This document shows positions 48,954 to 58,349 of a stretch of DNA of 64,000 nucleotides, piece after piece; within the stretch, counting starts at the first letter, position 1, and each line of letters starts with the position of its first letter. The translations under genes were made by a program, and so were the position numbers. The stretch covers positions 795,501-859,500 of the forward strand of contig NZ_FJUR01000002.1 in NCBI RefSeq assembly GCF_900067135.1. Reading direction: 5' to 3'. The stretch is from Rhizobium sp. 9140. GTDB taxonomy: Bacteria; Pseudomonadota; Alphaproteobacteria; Rhizobiales; Rhizobiaceae. The notes under the pieces were generated by a model that ran no database searches, had not been told where the DNA came from, and saw nothing but the letters and a program-made list of their open reading frames with translations.

Positions 48954-51197
48954 TCAGAACTCTTCCCAGCTGTCTGTGGAGGATTGCAGCGCCACGGCTG
49001 CCGAGGACCGTCCTGAAAAGGCCTTGCTGATTTTCTTGATCATCGCGCGCGGTTGAGATGCCGGAGGAGAGGAGGGGCCTCTTTCAACGGGTGCCTGTCG
49101 CGGCCGCATCGACGCCCCGCTCGCCGAAGCGAACTGGAAACGTCCGACCAGCTCCTTGAGCCTTGCAGCCTCCATCGCCAGCGTCGCACCGGCGGCATTG
49201 GCTTCCTCGACCATGGCGGCGTTCTGCTGGGTGACCTGATCCATCTGATTGACGGCGGTGTTGACCTCCGCAAGGCCCACGGATTGCTCCCGCGAAGAGG
49301 TCGCGATGGAATCCATGTGCTGGTTGATCGTGACGATGTAGGCCTCGATCGTCCGCAACGCATCTCCGGTCTGCTGGACGAGGTGTACCCCGCTCTGGAC
49401 CTCGCCGGAGGAGTTCCGGATGAGATCCTTGATCTCCTTTGCGGCCTTTGCGGAGCGCTGTGCCAGTTCGCGCACTTCCTGCGCCACGACGGCGAACCCG
49501 CGACCGGCTTCGCCGGCGCGTGCTGCCTCGACGCCGGCATTCAAGGCCAGAAGATTGGTCTGGAACGCGATTTCGTCGATAACGCCGATAATGTTCGAGA
49601 TCTGGCTGGAGGACTGTTCGATCTTGCTCATGGCATCGACGGCATCACCCACCACCGTACCGGAGCGTCGTGCGCTTTCATTGGCCTGGACGGCAACCGC
49701 ACGCGCTTCCTCGGCGCGCTTCGAGGAGTTCGAGACATTGACCGTGATTTCATCGAGCGCCGCGGCCGTTTCCTCCAGGGACGCTGCCTGTTGTTCGGTC
49801 CGGCGCGAAAGGTCGTCGGCGCTCTGGCTGATTTCGCGTGATCCGCTGTCGATGGACGCGGTTGCTTCCGACACGGAGGAAAGGGTCGTGCGGAGCTGTT
49901 CGACGGCCTGGTTGAAGTCGGTTCGCAGGCTCTCGAAGTCATGGTGGAAGGTTTCGGAAATATGAAAGCTCAGGTCTCCCTCGGCCAGGTGCTTGAGGCC
50001 GTCGGCAAGTCCCCTCGTCGCCTGGGTCATGGCTGCGGCACGGGCGCTCTCCGTCTCGGTGGCGCGGCGTCGCTCGTCCTCAGACTGGCTGCGCTGGCGG
50101 TCTGCCTGTTCTTCGAGGTCCCGTGTCTTGATGGCGTTGTCCTTGAACACCTGCACGGCGCGCGCCATGGCGCCAACCTCGTCGGGCCGCTCTCCGCCGT
50201 CGATGGCGGCGTCCAGGTCACCCTTGGCAAGACGGGTCATGGTCGTCGTGATCCCGCCAATGACCGAGGCAAGCGAGCGGGCAAAGATCAGGAAGCCGAG
50301 CAGCGACAGGATTGAAACGACCACCGTGCCGATGATCGTCATCCATAAGGCTTCCGAGGCCTCATCCACCACCGTGGTGACGTCCGATGCGATCTGGAGA
50401 ACGCCGATTGTCGCGCCTGAGAAATTGGTCAGCGGTCGGGCCTCGACGATATAGTGCCGGTCGGCGATGGTGACGTTGGCTTGCATCGTCTCTCCGGCCA
50501 GTACGGACGTGAGGCTTGCCTCCGGCAACAGGTCGCCTTCGAAGGTCGATGCCTGCTTGACCAGCTTGCCATCGGCTTGGACGTAGACGGCGATCTCACC
50601 ACCGATACGCTGAGCGACGGACGAGAAATAGTCGTTCGTCAGGCTCGTGCCCGCATCGACGACACCGACGACGACGCCGGCCTTCTTGATCGGAGCCGAT
50701 GCGAACATGCTGACGGCTGTCCGTCCGGGTTCGATACCTGCAACCAGATTGCCGGACTGCAGCGCCTGGACGATGGTCTTGCGGCGTCCCTTCATGTCGT
50801 CGCCGAATTTGTCCGGCGTGTGAATGCGGGCAACGGCTTCACCGTTTGCATTGGTCACCGTGAGGAGCGTAATTCCGCCCTCCTTGACGATGGAAGACAT
50901 GGCACCGGCGTAGCGCGCGATAATCGCTTCCCGCGCGTTGGACGCAATCAGCCCCGCCATCTCCGGCTCGCCGGCAAGGGCAAGAGCGATCGCCGAAGCC
51001 GTCTTCCGCTGCGCTGCCATATCCATCTCGACGAGAGCACGGTCCGCACTCGCCTCGTGTGCCAGCGTATCCGCTGTCGAGGCCGATTGCCGGTACGATG
51101 CGCTGCCGCCGATCGCAACAGCGGAAAAGAGCACGGCTGCGAAACCGTAGGCAGTGATTTTGATCCAAAGCGGACGTTTTACGACGGAATGAGCCAC
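48954..51197 (-). CDS. Methyl-accepting chemotaxis protein with periplasmic Cache-type sensor
   Basis: 747 residues. First membrane helix at about 10-30, a periplasmic Cache-like domain to about 285 (DKFGDDMKGRRKTIVQAL, APIKKAGVVVGVVDAGTSL), second helix at about 286-310, HAMP domain, a second HAMP-like region (FHHDFESLRTDFNQAVEQLR), then the cytoplasmic signalling domain with the hairpin tip DEIAFQTNLLALNAGVEAARAGE. The C-terminus DSWEEF is a CheR/CheB-tethering tail. It may sense a nutrient imported by a neighbouring cluster. Confidence 0.95.
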   Translation of the reverse strand: MAHSVVKRPLWIKITAYGFAAVLFSAVAIGGSASYRQSASTADTLAHEASADRALVEMDMAAQRKTASAIALALAGEPEMAGLIASNAREAIIARYAGAMSSIVKEGGITLLTVTNANGEAVARIHTPDKFGDDMKGRRKTIVQALQSGNLVAGIEPGRTAVSMFASAPIKKAGVVVGVVDAGTSLTNDYFSSVAQRIGGEIAVYVQADGKLVKQASTFEGDLLPEASLTSVLAGETMQANVTIADRHYIVEARPLTNFSGATIGVLQIASDVTTVVDEASEALWMTIIGTVVVSILSLLGFLIFARSLASVIGGITTTMTRLAKGDLDAAIDGGERPDEVGAMARAVQVFKDNAIKTRDLEEQADRQRSQSEDERRRATETESARAAAMTQATRGLADGLKHLAEGDLSFHISETFHHDFESLRTDFNQAVEQLRTTLSSVSEATASIDSGSREISQSADDLSRRTEQQAASLEETAAALDEITVNVSNSSKRAEEARAVAVQANESARRSGTVVGDAVDAMSKIEQSSSQISNIIGVIDEIAFQTNLLALNAGVEAARAGEAGRGFAVVAQEVRELAQRSAKAAKEIKDLIRNSSGEVQSGVHLVQQTGDALRTIEAYIVTINQHMDSIATSSREQSVGLAEVNTAVNQMDQVTQQNAAMVEEANAAGATLAMEAARLKELVGRFQFASASGASMRPRQAPVERGPSSPPASQPRAMIKKISKAFSGRSSAAVALQSSTDSWEEF

Positions 51198-51649
51198 GAG
51201 ATCCTCGGCAACGTGAAAGATGTAAGCAAGGATGGACGAAACTCATAAAATATGAATGAATTTACAACCGGAATCTGAGCAAAACCTGGAAAGAACTTTC
51301 TTTTAGCGAGTGCTATATGGTCGCGTGTCCGTGCTCGGCGCGGAGCAGGCACGTCATGCCGCAATGGCAGCGCTGAAGCCTCTGCTCGAACCTGCCGATC
51401 CGGGGGATGACTCATACCGAATTCCAAGCAGAAACTGTTCCCATTCCGTCCAATTTCCTCGTCGTGCCAATTTGCTTGACCGTGTCTCGCAGCCTTTGGA
51501 CTTGGCGCAAATACTCCTCGGGTCACGGTCTGGTCTGCGCGCCGAGGCGATGACCGTGTGGGTATTGTCGCGTCATTCTAATACCAGTATAGATCCGAGA
51601 AATTTTTTCGAGGCCCGGTATCGGCAACGTCCACAGGTGAGGGAACAGG
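51198..51649. other. Divergent intergenic region, chemoreceptor/GntR
   Basis: About 450 bases. It should carry the promoters of the chemoreceptor (minus) and of the GntR regulator (plus). The stretch 51310-51410 encodes protein-like sequence on the plus strand (RHAAMAALKPLLEPADPGDD) without a start, perhaps a remnant. An ATACCAGTATAG sequence at 51581-51592 resembles the operator at 52398. Confidence 0.4.
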
Positions 51650-52396
51650 ATGGGGGAGGATCTGCTCGCATTGATCGGAAGGGAGCTGAAGGCTGCGCCT
51701 CAGGGACAGCCGCTCTACAAACGGCTGAAGACGGCGATCGAGACCGTCATCCGCTCGAATACGGTCAGGGCCGGCGCTGTCCTGCCGGGAGAGCGAACGC
51801 TCGCGGACGCTCTGTCGCTTTCCCGCGTCACGGTCCGCAAGGCGCTCGCGCTTCTGGAGGAGGAACGGTTGCTCAATCGCCGTCACGGCTTCCGGACAGA
51901 GATCGGATCGCGCGTCGAGAAATCTCTTTCCACTTTGACCAGCTTTTCGGAGGATATCGTCGCGCGGGGATTGATACCCGGATGCATATGGCTTTCCAAG
52001 GAGATAGGCCGCCCGTCACCCGCCGAGATGATGGCCCTTGGCGTTGCGGGCAACAGCCAGATCCTGCGCATGAAGCGCATCAGGACGGCTGACGACGTCG
52101 CCATTGCGGTGGAGACCTCGACGGTTCCCATCCGGTTCATTCCCTCGGGCGACATGGTGGGCGCGTCGCTGTACGAGACGCTGGAAGCCCGCGGCTTCCT
52201 GCCGCAACGTGCCGTTCAACGCATGCGCTCGCGCGGTGCATCCGCGCAGGATGCCGTGCACCTTCACTGCGAGGTGGGCGCACCGTTGTTGATGACGGAG
52301 CGCAGGTGCTTCCTGACCGACGGTCAGATCGTCGAGTTTTGCGAGACCCGCTACAAGGGCGAGGTCTACGACTTCGTGTTCGAACTGCAGAGATGA
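51650..52396 (+). CDS. GntR-family regulator with UTRA domain (HutC/NagR type)
   Basis: 248 residues. N-terminal winged helix from about 20 to 88 (PLYKRLKTAIETVIRSNTVR, LPGERTLADALSLSRVTVRK), then a UTRA effector domain to the end, including the family motif VPIRFIP and the ending YDFVFELQR. UTRA regulators of the NagR type respond to amino-sugar phosphates. It lies just upstream of nanEK with 68 bp between them (59 to the first possible GTG). Confidence 0.93.
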   Translation: MGEDLLALIGRELKAAPQGQPLYKRLKTAIETVIRSNTVRAGAVLPGERTLADALSLSRVTVRKALALLEEERLLNRRHGFRTEIGSRVEKSLSTLTSFSEDIVARGLIPGCIWLSKEIGRPSPAEMMALGVAGNSQILRMKRIRTADDVAIAVETSTVPIRFIPSGDMVGASLYETLEARGFLPQRAVQRMRSRGASAQDAVHLHCEVGAPLLMTERRCFLTDGQIVEFCETRYKGEVYDFVFELQR

Positions 52397-52397
52397 T

Positions 52398-52414
52398 ACC
52401 AGTTTATAGCTGGT
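52398..52414. promoter_or_regulatory. Candidate GntR operator upstream of nanEK
   Basis: ACCAG-TTTATAG-CTGGT inverted repeat, directly after the regulator's stop and before nanEK. A similar ATACCAGT...TATAG core stands upstream of the GntR gene at about 51581-51592. A -35-like TTGCCA (52414-52419) and -10-like TATCGT (52436-52441) overlap it. Confidence 0.5.
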
Positions 52415-52464
52415 TGCCATCTGGTCTTTTCCGATTATCGTGATGCCGAACCGGAGTGTCGCGT

Positions 52465-54018
52465 GTGTTCGCCGAAGACCTGAAGAACAGCCTCATCGTC
52501 TCCTGCCAGCCGGTGCCCGATGGCCCGACGGACACGGCCGACTTTGTGGTCGGCTTTGCGAAGGCTGCCATCGATGCCGGCGCCCGGGCCTTGCGGATCG
52601 AGTCCGTGGCCTATGTCGCGGCCGTTCGGGCGGCGGTCACCGTTCCGATTATCGGGATCGTCAAGCGCGACCTCGACGACAGCGCCGTCCGCATCACGCC
52701 CTTTGTCTCAGATGCGGAGGCGCTGATGGCGGCAGGTGCCGACATCGTCGCTTTCGACGCCACCGACCGTCCCCGTCCGGCCTCCGTGAAGGCGCTCGTG
52801 CAGGCCGTCAAGGCGCGCGGCAAGCTGACGATGGCGGATTGTTCGAGCCTCGAGGATGCAAGACAGGCGCTGGCCGCCGGCGCCGATTTCGTCGGCACCA
52901 CACTGTCGGGCTATGTCGGCGGTCCTGAGCCGGTCGATCCCGATCTCGACCTGATTGCGGCCATGCGCAGGCTGACCCCCTTCGTGATTGCTGAGGGGCG
53001 CATCCGCACGACCGAACAGGCGGCCGCGGCGGCACGGGCGGGGGCCTATGCCGTCGTCGTCGGTTCCGCCATCACCCGGACGGAGCATGTCACGGCCTGG
53101 TTCCGTGATGCGGTCACGTCGGCTTACGGGAGCAGGACCGATCAGGAGAATGCGGTGCTTGCCATCGACATCGGCGGCACGAAAACCATGGCGGCTCTGG
53201 TCGTCGGAGGCGAGGTGGTCGAGGACATCACGGTTCCCACCCGAAGAGAGGACGGCCCCGATGCATGGCTGGCGGGCATCGCGGAGGCCACACGATCCTG
53301 GGCGGGGCGCTACACGCGCGTCGGTATCGCGGTCACCGGCTTCATAGAGGATGGATGCTGGTCAGCCTTGAATGCGGCAACGCTGAATATTCCATATCGA
53401 TATCCGCTGCTTAGGGGGGCGGCGGCCCTGTTCACCGTGCCGGTCCTTGCCGTCAACGATGCGCAGGCGGCGGCTTGGGGCGAGTACAGGTTCGGCGCCG
53501 GGGCTTCGGCGTCGCGCGACGGGCACGGCAACCTGGTCTTTCTCACGATCTCGACCGGCATTGGCGGCGGCATTGTGATCAACGGCCGGCCGCTTCAAGG
53601 GCTCGCCGGCCATTTCGGGCTCATCCGTGGCCCGTCTGCCGGCAAATCGCCGCTGGAAGACCTGACCTCGGGCCGTTGGATGGCCGCAGAGGCCGCCAAG
53701 CTCGGCCATGCGGCAACGGCGGCAGAGATTTTCACCTGGGCAGGCGAGGGGGCATCCTGGGCGAAGGAGATCGTCGCGCAATCCGCATTCCGCGCCGCGA
53801 CGCTCTGCCGCGATATCCAGATGATGCTGGACCCCGGCGTGATCGTGATCGGCGGCGGCATCGGGCTTGCCGATGGCTATATCGAGCGCATGCGCCGTGC
53901 CTTCGACGGGATGGATGCGCGTGTGACGCCCCGGTTGGTGCCGGCGCTGCTCGGCAGCCGGGCGGGCGTCGTCGGCGTCGCAAGCCTTGCCGCGGAGATG
54001 CCTCAGAGGCAGACCTGA
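52465..54018 (+). CDS. Fused N-acetylmannosamine-6-phosphate 2-epimerase and ROK-family kinase (NanE-NanK)
   Basis: 517 residues from GTG 52465, chosen because CCGGAG is 8 bp upstream; GTG 52456 is possible but too close to it. Domain 1 (to ~220) is the NanE TIM barrel: SLIVSCQPVPDGPTD, GIVKRD and FVIAEGRIRTTEQ. Domain 2 is a ROK sugar kinase with ATP motif AIDIGGTKTMAAL and GHFGLIRG. The usual zinc-binding CxCGxxGCxE of ROK proteins is missing; the region reads GPSAGKSPLEDLTSGRW. It would phosphorylate ManNAc and epimerise it to GlcNAc-6-phosphate. Confidence 0.88.
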   Translation: MFAEDLKNSLIVSCQPVPDGPTDTADFVVGFAKAAIDAGARALRIESVAYVAAVRAAVTVPIIGIVKRDLDDSAVRITPFVSDAEALMAAGADIVAFDATDRPRPASVKALVQAVKARGKLTMADCSSLEDARQALAAGADFVGTTLSGYVGGPEPVDPDLDLIAAMRRLTPFVIAEGRIRTTEQAAAAARAGAYAVVVGSAITRTEHVTAWFRDAVTSAYGSRTDQENAVLAIDIGGTKTMAALVVGGEVVEDITVPTRREDGPDAWLAGIAEATRSWAGRYTRVGIAVTGFIEDGCWSALNAATLNIPYRYPLLRGAAALFTVPVLAVNDAQAAAWGEYRFGAGASASRDGHGNLVFLTISTGIGGGIVINGRPLQGLAGHFGLIRGPSAGKSPLEDLTSGRWMAAEAAKLGHAATAAEIFTWAGEGASWAKEIVAQSAFRAATLCRDIQMMLDPGVIVIGGGIGLADGYIERMRRAFDGMDARVTPRLVPALLGSRAGVVGVASLAAEMPQRQT

Positions 54019-54054
54019 CAGTAACTTCCATCAACGATAACAAAGGGAACGTAG

Positions 54055-55386
54055 ATGACATCGAACAGGACATGCCTATCGGCGCTCGCCATGCTTCTCG
54101 CGAGCGTCGCGCTGCCCGCCACCTCGAACGCAACGGTGACGGTGCTCGGCTGGCCGGGCGGATCGGAGGAAACAGCCCTGCGTGCTGCTGTCGAAACCTA
54201 TAACGGCACGTCCGGCCTTGCCGATGCCGACAAGGTGGAGCTGCTGTTCTTCAACCGCGAGGGTTTCTACGACAAGCTGCAGGCCGACATGGCAGCGGGC
54301 TCGACAGCTTTCGACATCAACCTCGTCGCCACCTACTCGATTGGGCGCTATGCGCCTTACATGGAGCCGATCGATCTCGGCAGCGAGGCCGCGAAGACGT
54401 TCGGCGATGCTGTGCTGAAGACGATGCAGTTCGAGGGCAAGCAATATGGCGTGCCGACCGATCTTTCGCTGCACTTCATGTACTACCGCAAGGACCTGAT
54501 GGACGCCCTGATGCAGGACGAGGCGGGCAAGAAGAAATACGCCGAGATTTCGCAGCAATTTCTCGGCAAGGCGCTGCAACCGAAAGACCCGGACAGCTGG
54601 ACCTGGGACGACTGGGCGGCGACCTCTCTCTATTTCTCCAAGCAGGTCAATTCCGAAAGCCCGGTGCGCTACGGCACGGTGCTTCAGATGAAGAACCTGC
54701 TGTTCAACATGATGGTGTTCCAATCCCTCCCGCGCGCCTATGGCGGCGACTGGACGGACAAGGACGGGAACGTGACGGTTGACAGCGATCCCTACCGGAC
54801 CGGGCTCGAACTCTACAAGACGCTCTACGACGCCGGCGCATCGCCGAAGGACTCGCTCAGCTACGAATATCCGGAAACCAACGCCGCCTTCAGTTCGGGG
54901 CAGGCGGCAACCGCGCTGCAATGGAACGCTGCCGCGGCCGATCTGACGAACCCGGAAACCTCTCCGGCCGTGGCCGGGGTTACCGGCATCGTCGCGCCGC
55001 CCGCAGGCCCGAACGGCCGCGCCGACCATATTCACGGGCTCGGTCTCGGCCTGAACAAGAATGCCAAGAACAAGGAGGGTGCCACCCGGTTCCTGAAATG
55101 GCTGGCGACGGAGGAGGCGGCGCTCGCCTATGCCCGCAGCGGCGGTTCTCCCGCCCTCGTGCCGGAAGTGGTCGCCAAGGTTGCAGAGGCACGTCCCGAC
55201 CTCGTCAAACTGGGCGCGTTCGCCAGCCAATACGGCTACGTCATGAACGGCGCAACGTCGGCGAACACGCTTTCGATCTACGAGCTTCAGGCAAAGGAAT
55301 TCACCGGCTACTGGGCCGGTCAGCAAAGCCTCGACGAGGCCTTGGCAAACACCAAGTCCGGAATGCAGACCCTCCTCAAGAAGTGA
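54055..55386 (+). CDS. Sugar ABC transporter substrate-binding protein (family 1)
   Basis: 443 residues with signal peptide ending near SNAT (cleavage around residue 25). Family-1 sugar-binding features: EDLTS-like VTVLGWPGGSEETALRAAVE, FDINLVATYSIGRYAPYMEP and VPTDLSLHFMYYRKDLM. It sits 37 bp after nanEK, so the ligand is probably an amino sugar or sialic-acid-related sugar. It is distinct from the GtsA-like protein at 26982-28223. Confidence 0.92.
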   Translation: MTSNRTCLSALAMLLASVALPATSNATVTVLGWPGGSEETALRAAVETYNGTSGLADADKVELLFFNREGFYDKLQADMAAGSTAFDINLVATYSIGRYAPYMEPIDLGSEAAKTFGDAVLKTMQFEGKQYGVPTDLSLHFMYYRKDLMDALMQDEAGKKKYAEISQQFLGKALQPKDPDSWTWDDWAATSLYFSKQVNSESPVRYGTVLQMKNLLFNMMVFQSLPRAYGGDWTDKDGNVTVDSDPYRTGLELYKTLYDAGASPKDSLSYEYPETNAAFSSGQAATALQWNAAAADLTNPETSPAVAGVTGIVAPPAGPNGRADHIHGLGLGLNKNAKNKEGATRFLKWLATEEAALAYARSGGSPALVPEVVAKVAEARPDLVKLGAFASQYGYVMNGATSANTLSIYELQAKEFTGYWAGQQSLDEALANTKSGMQTLLKK

Positions 55387-55442
55387 CGGCATCCCCCCGG
55401 GCGGCGCATTCATCGCGGCGCCCGGACCGTCCATGGATCGAC

Positions 55443-56312
55443 ATGATCATTGTACGACGCTCCGAGGGACTTGGCTTTCTGACGCCGCTGGTCGGCTTTC
55501 TCCTGCTGTTCCTTGGCTTTCCCGCCATCATCAACCTGGTCTATTCCGTCTCGACCGTGACGTTCGAGACGCTGCGCGCGCCGACGATCAGCGGCTTTGG
55601 CAACTATCTCGCCGTGCTTGCAGACAAGGATTTCTGGCGCGCAACATCCTTCTCTCTCCGCTTCGGCCTGCTGACGGCCATTGTCGAATGCCTGCTCGGC
55701 CTCTTCCTGGCGGTGTTCCTTGCGCCGCTTCTGACGAAGCGTCCCGTGCTGATGGCGCCATTGATGTTGCCATTGATGGTGGCGCCGGCGATGGTCGGCC
55801 TGATGTACCGGCTGGTGCTGCACGAGTTCGCGGGGCCGGTGCCCTACTATCTCTTCGAATGGTTCGGCGACAGTCCGGCCTTTCTCGACATCAACAACGC
55901 CTTCTGGACGTTGAGTGTCGTGGAAATCCTGCAATGGACGCCGTTCGCCTTCCTGCTGTTCTACATGGCCTATGTCGCCGTACCCAACGATATTCGCGAG
56001 GCCGCCGCCCTCGACGGCGCGTCGGGCTGGAAGGTGCTCTGGCTCATTGAACTGCCGCTGATGTTGCCGACGCTCGTCATCGCCTTCTTCATCCGGTTCA
56101 TCGATGGCTTTCGCGTGTTCGACAATGTCTATGCCCTGACCGGCAGCGGCGCCGGCGGCTCCACGATGTCGCTTTCGATCTACATCTACCAGGCCTTCTT
56201 CAAGCAAGGGGCGATCGGCAAGGCCGTGGCTGCATCCGTGGTGCTGTTTCTGGCCTCTCTCGCCGTCCTCTCCATGCTGAACTGGCTGGCCGGCCGGCGG
56301 CGCAGGAGCTAG
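55443..56312 (+). CDS. Sugar ABC transporter permease (amino-sugar locus, 1)
   Basis: 289 residues from ATG 55443. Six membrane segments with the EAA loop DIREAAALDGASGWKVLWLI. It follows the binding-protein gene by 57 bp and precedes the second permease by 4 bp. Confidence 0.92.
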   Translation: MIIVRRSEGLGFLTPLVGFLLLFLGFPAIINLVYSVSTVTFETLRAPTISGFGNYLAVLADKDFWRATSFSLRFGLLTAIVECLLGLFLAVFLAPLLTKRPVLMAPLMLPLMVAPAMVGLMYRLVLHEFAGPVPYYLFEWFGDSPAFLDINNAFWTLSVVEILQWTPFAFLLFYMAYVAVPNDIREAAALDGASGWKVLWLIELPLMLPTLVIAFFIRFIDGFRVFDNVYALTGSGAGGSTMSLSIYIYQAFFKQGAIGKAVAASVVLFLASLAVLSMLNWLAGRRRRS

Positions 56313-56315
56313 ACC

Positions 56316-57137
56316 ATGATGAAAACATTGCGCTGGATCGTCTTTGTCATCGCCGTTCTCGCGATGAACTTCCCCATCATCGTCACACTCGTCACGTCGT
56401 TCAAAGGCGCGCGCGAACTGTCCGTCAATCCCGGTCTCTGGATCGGCCAGCCGACGATCGAGAACTATCTGCGGATCCTCACGCAGACGGACCGGTTCAA
56501 TATCTACGCCTATCTGTGGAACAGCACCGTCGCCGCGCTGATCGGAACGGGCTTTGCGATCCTACTCGCGTTTCCCGCCGCCTATGCCATTGCCAAGAGC
56601 GATGTCGGACGGCGGACGCTCCTGCCGATCGTCATCAACCTGCGCGCCGTGCCGCTGATCATCTTCGCGATCCCGCTCTACATGATGTATCAGTGGCTCG
56701 GGCTGCTCGACACCCAGCTCGGCCTCGGGCTGATCCTCACCATCGTCAACATACCGCTGGCCCTCGTGATCCTCGTCGATGCCATTTCCGACGTTCCGCT
56801 GGAGCTTGACGAGGCGGCAAGGATGGACGGCGCGAGTTCCTGGCAGATCATGACGCGGATCATTCGTCCCGTCGTCCGTCCGGCGCTGGTGACGACCTTC
56901 ATTTTCGGCTTCATCACGGCCTGGAACGAGTTTCTCTTCGGGTTGATGCTGACCACCAGCCGCGCCGTCCCCGCAACCGTCGGCGCCTCGTTCTTCTTCG
57001 CCGCCAGCGGTGGCGGCGTCCAATGGGGAACAGCCTCCGCCGTCATGGTTCTCGGTGCCTTGCCACCCGTTCTCCTCGGCCTCGTCATGTACCGCCAAAT
57101 CTCAGGCTCGATGATGGCGGGTGCGGTGAAGGGCTGA
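56316..57137 (+). CDS. Sugar ABC transporter permease (amino-sugar locus, 2)
   Basis: 273 residues; six membrane segments; EAA loop ELDEAARMDGASSWQIMTRI; C-terminal SGSMMAGAVKG. No ATPase gene follows, so the importer must use an ATPase encoded elsewhere, possibly the UgpC-type protein at 30153-31268. Confidence 0.92.
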   Translation: MMKTLRWIVFVIAVLAMNFPIIVTLVTSFKGARELSVNPGLWIGQPTIENYLRILTQTDRFNIYAYLWNSTVAALIGTGFAILLAFPAAYAIAKSDVGRRTLLPIVINLRAVPLIIFAIPLYMMYQWLGLLDTQLGLGLILTIVNIPLALVILVDAISDVPLELDEAARMDGASSWQIMTRIIRPVVRPALVTTFIFGFITAWNEFLFGLMLTTSRAVPATVGASFFFAASGGGVQWGTASAVMVLGALPPVLLGLVMYRQISGSMMAGAVKG

Positions 57138-57280
57138 CGGCGGATACAGCCGTTTCGAACCAGACGGAACGAGCATCACGTGTTCAGAAGCGAGCAATAA
57201 AAATAGCGTCTTTCCGACCATGGCGAAGAGCGTCCACTTGTGCTCCAAAGGTCGGAATGGACGCTGTCATGGAGGATAAT

Positions 57281-58273
57281 GTGGAAAAAGCACTGGGATG
57301 GGGCATTCTGGCGACGGGATGGATTGCTGAACTGTTCACGCAGGACTTGATCGATGCAGGGCTTACTGTTGCCGCAGTGGGTTCGCGGAGCCCGGAAAAG
57401 GCGGCCGCTTTCGCTCAACGTTTCGGTATATCCAATGCTCACGGGAGTTATGAAGATCTGGTTGCCGACCCTGACGTCGATATCATCTATGTCGCGACGC
57501 CCCATCCCCAGCACGTCGCTGCAGCCCTGCTGGCACTCGATGCCGGTAAGCACATTCTGATCGAGAAGCCGTTCACGTTGAATGCCCCGGAAGCCCGGCA
57601 GATCGTTGAGCGCGCCGCATCGAAAAACCTTGTCGTCCTGGAGGCGATGTGGACGCGGTTTCTGCCGCACATGCGACGGGTTCATGAGGTCATCGATGCC
57701 GGGACGCTGGGAACTCTTCGCGCCGTGACGGCCGAGCACAAGCAGTCGCTGCCGACCGATCCGCACCATCGCCTGAACGCGCTGGACCTCGGAGGTGGTG
57801 CTCTGCTCGACCTCGGTATCTACCCGATCTCTTTTGCATTCGACATTCTGGGTCATCCAACGGAGGTCAAGGCGACGGCGCGGTTCAAAGACACGGGCGT
57901 CGATGCGGAGGTATCGACGGTCATGCAACATGCTAACGCCGCGATCTCCATGACAACGTCCGCTCTGGACTGCGCCGGGCCTAACACCGCCGTCATCTAC
58001 GGCTCGAAGGCCCGCATCGAGATAGCATCCGTCTGGTATTCGCCGACCTCTTTTCGCGTCATCGACCATGAAGGCGCCATTCTGGAAGCGTTCACGGAAA
58101 CGGTCAGCGGGCGTGGAATGCAGTTCCAGGCATTCGAGATGGAACGGCTTGTCCGGTCCGGTTCAACCTCCCAGGTGATGAAACCCGAAGAAACCATTGC
58201 CATCATGGAGACGCTGGATGAGGTCCGGCGTCAGATTGTCCTGGTGTACCCGTCGGAACAGGACATGTCGTAG
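57281..58273 (+). CDS. Gfo/Idh/MocA family oxidoreductase (amino-sugar locus)
   Basis: 330 residues from GTG 57281, which has GGAGGA 5 bp upstream; ATG 57257 and 57269 are in frame but lack such a site. Rossmann motif GWGILATGWIAELFTQ, family motif IEKPFTLN, and GGGALLDLGIYPI with the C-terminal sheet. It resembles trans-1,2-dihydrobenzenediol/deoxyglucose dehydrogenase-like members. It differs from the Gfo/Idh at 21922 and completes the amino-sugar locus. Confidence 0.88.
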   Translation: MEKALGWGILATGWIAELFTQDLIDAGLTVAAVGSRSPEKAAAFAQRFGISNAHGSYEDLVADPDVDIIYVATPHPQHVAAALLALDAGKHILIEKPFTLNAPEARQIVERAASKNLVVLEAMWTRFLPHMRRVHEVIDAGTLGTLRAVTAEHKQSLPTDPHHRLNALDLGGGALLDLGIYPISFAFDILGHPTEVKATARFKDTGVDAEVSTVMQHANAAISMTTSALDCAGPNTAVIYGSKARIEIASVWYSPTSFRVIDHEGAILEAFTETVSGRGMQFQAFEMERLVRSGSTSQVMKPEETIAIMETLDEVRRQIVLVYPSEQDMS

Positions 58274-58349
58274 AACGCGGTATCTCGGAACGGATTGTCG
58301 AACCGCGCCGGGTTTCAGTAAGGAGGTCTCCTCGGATTTCTCAAGCACA

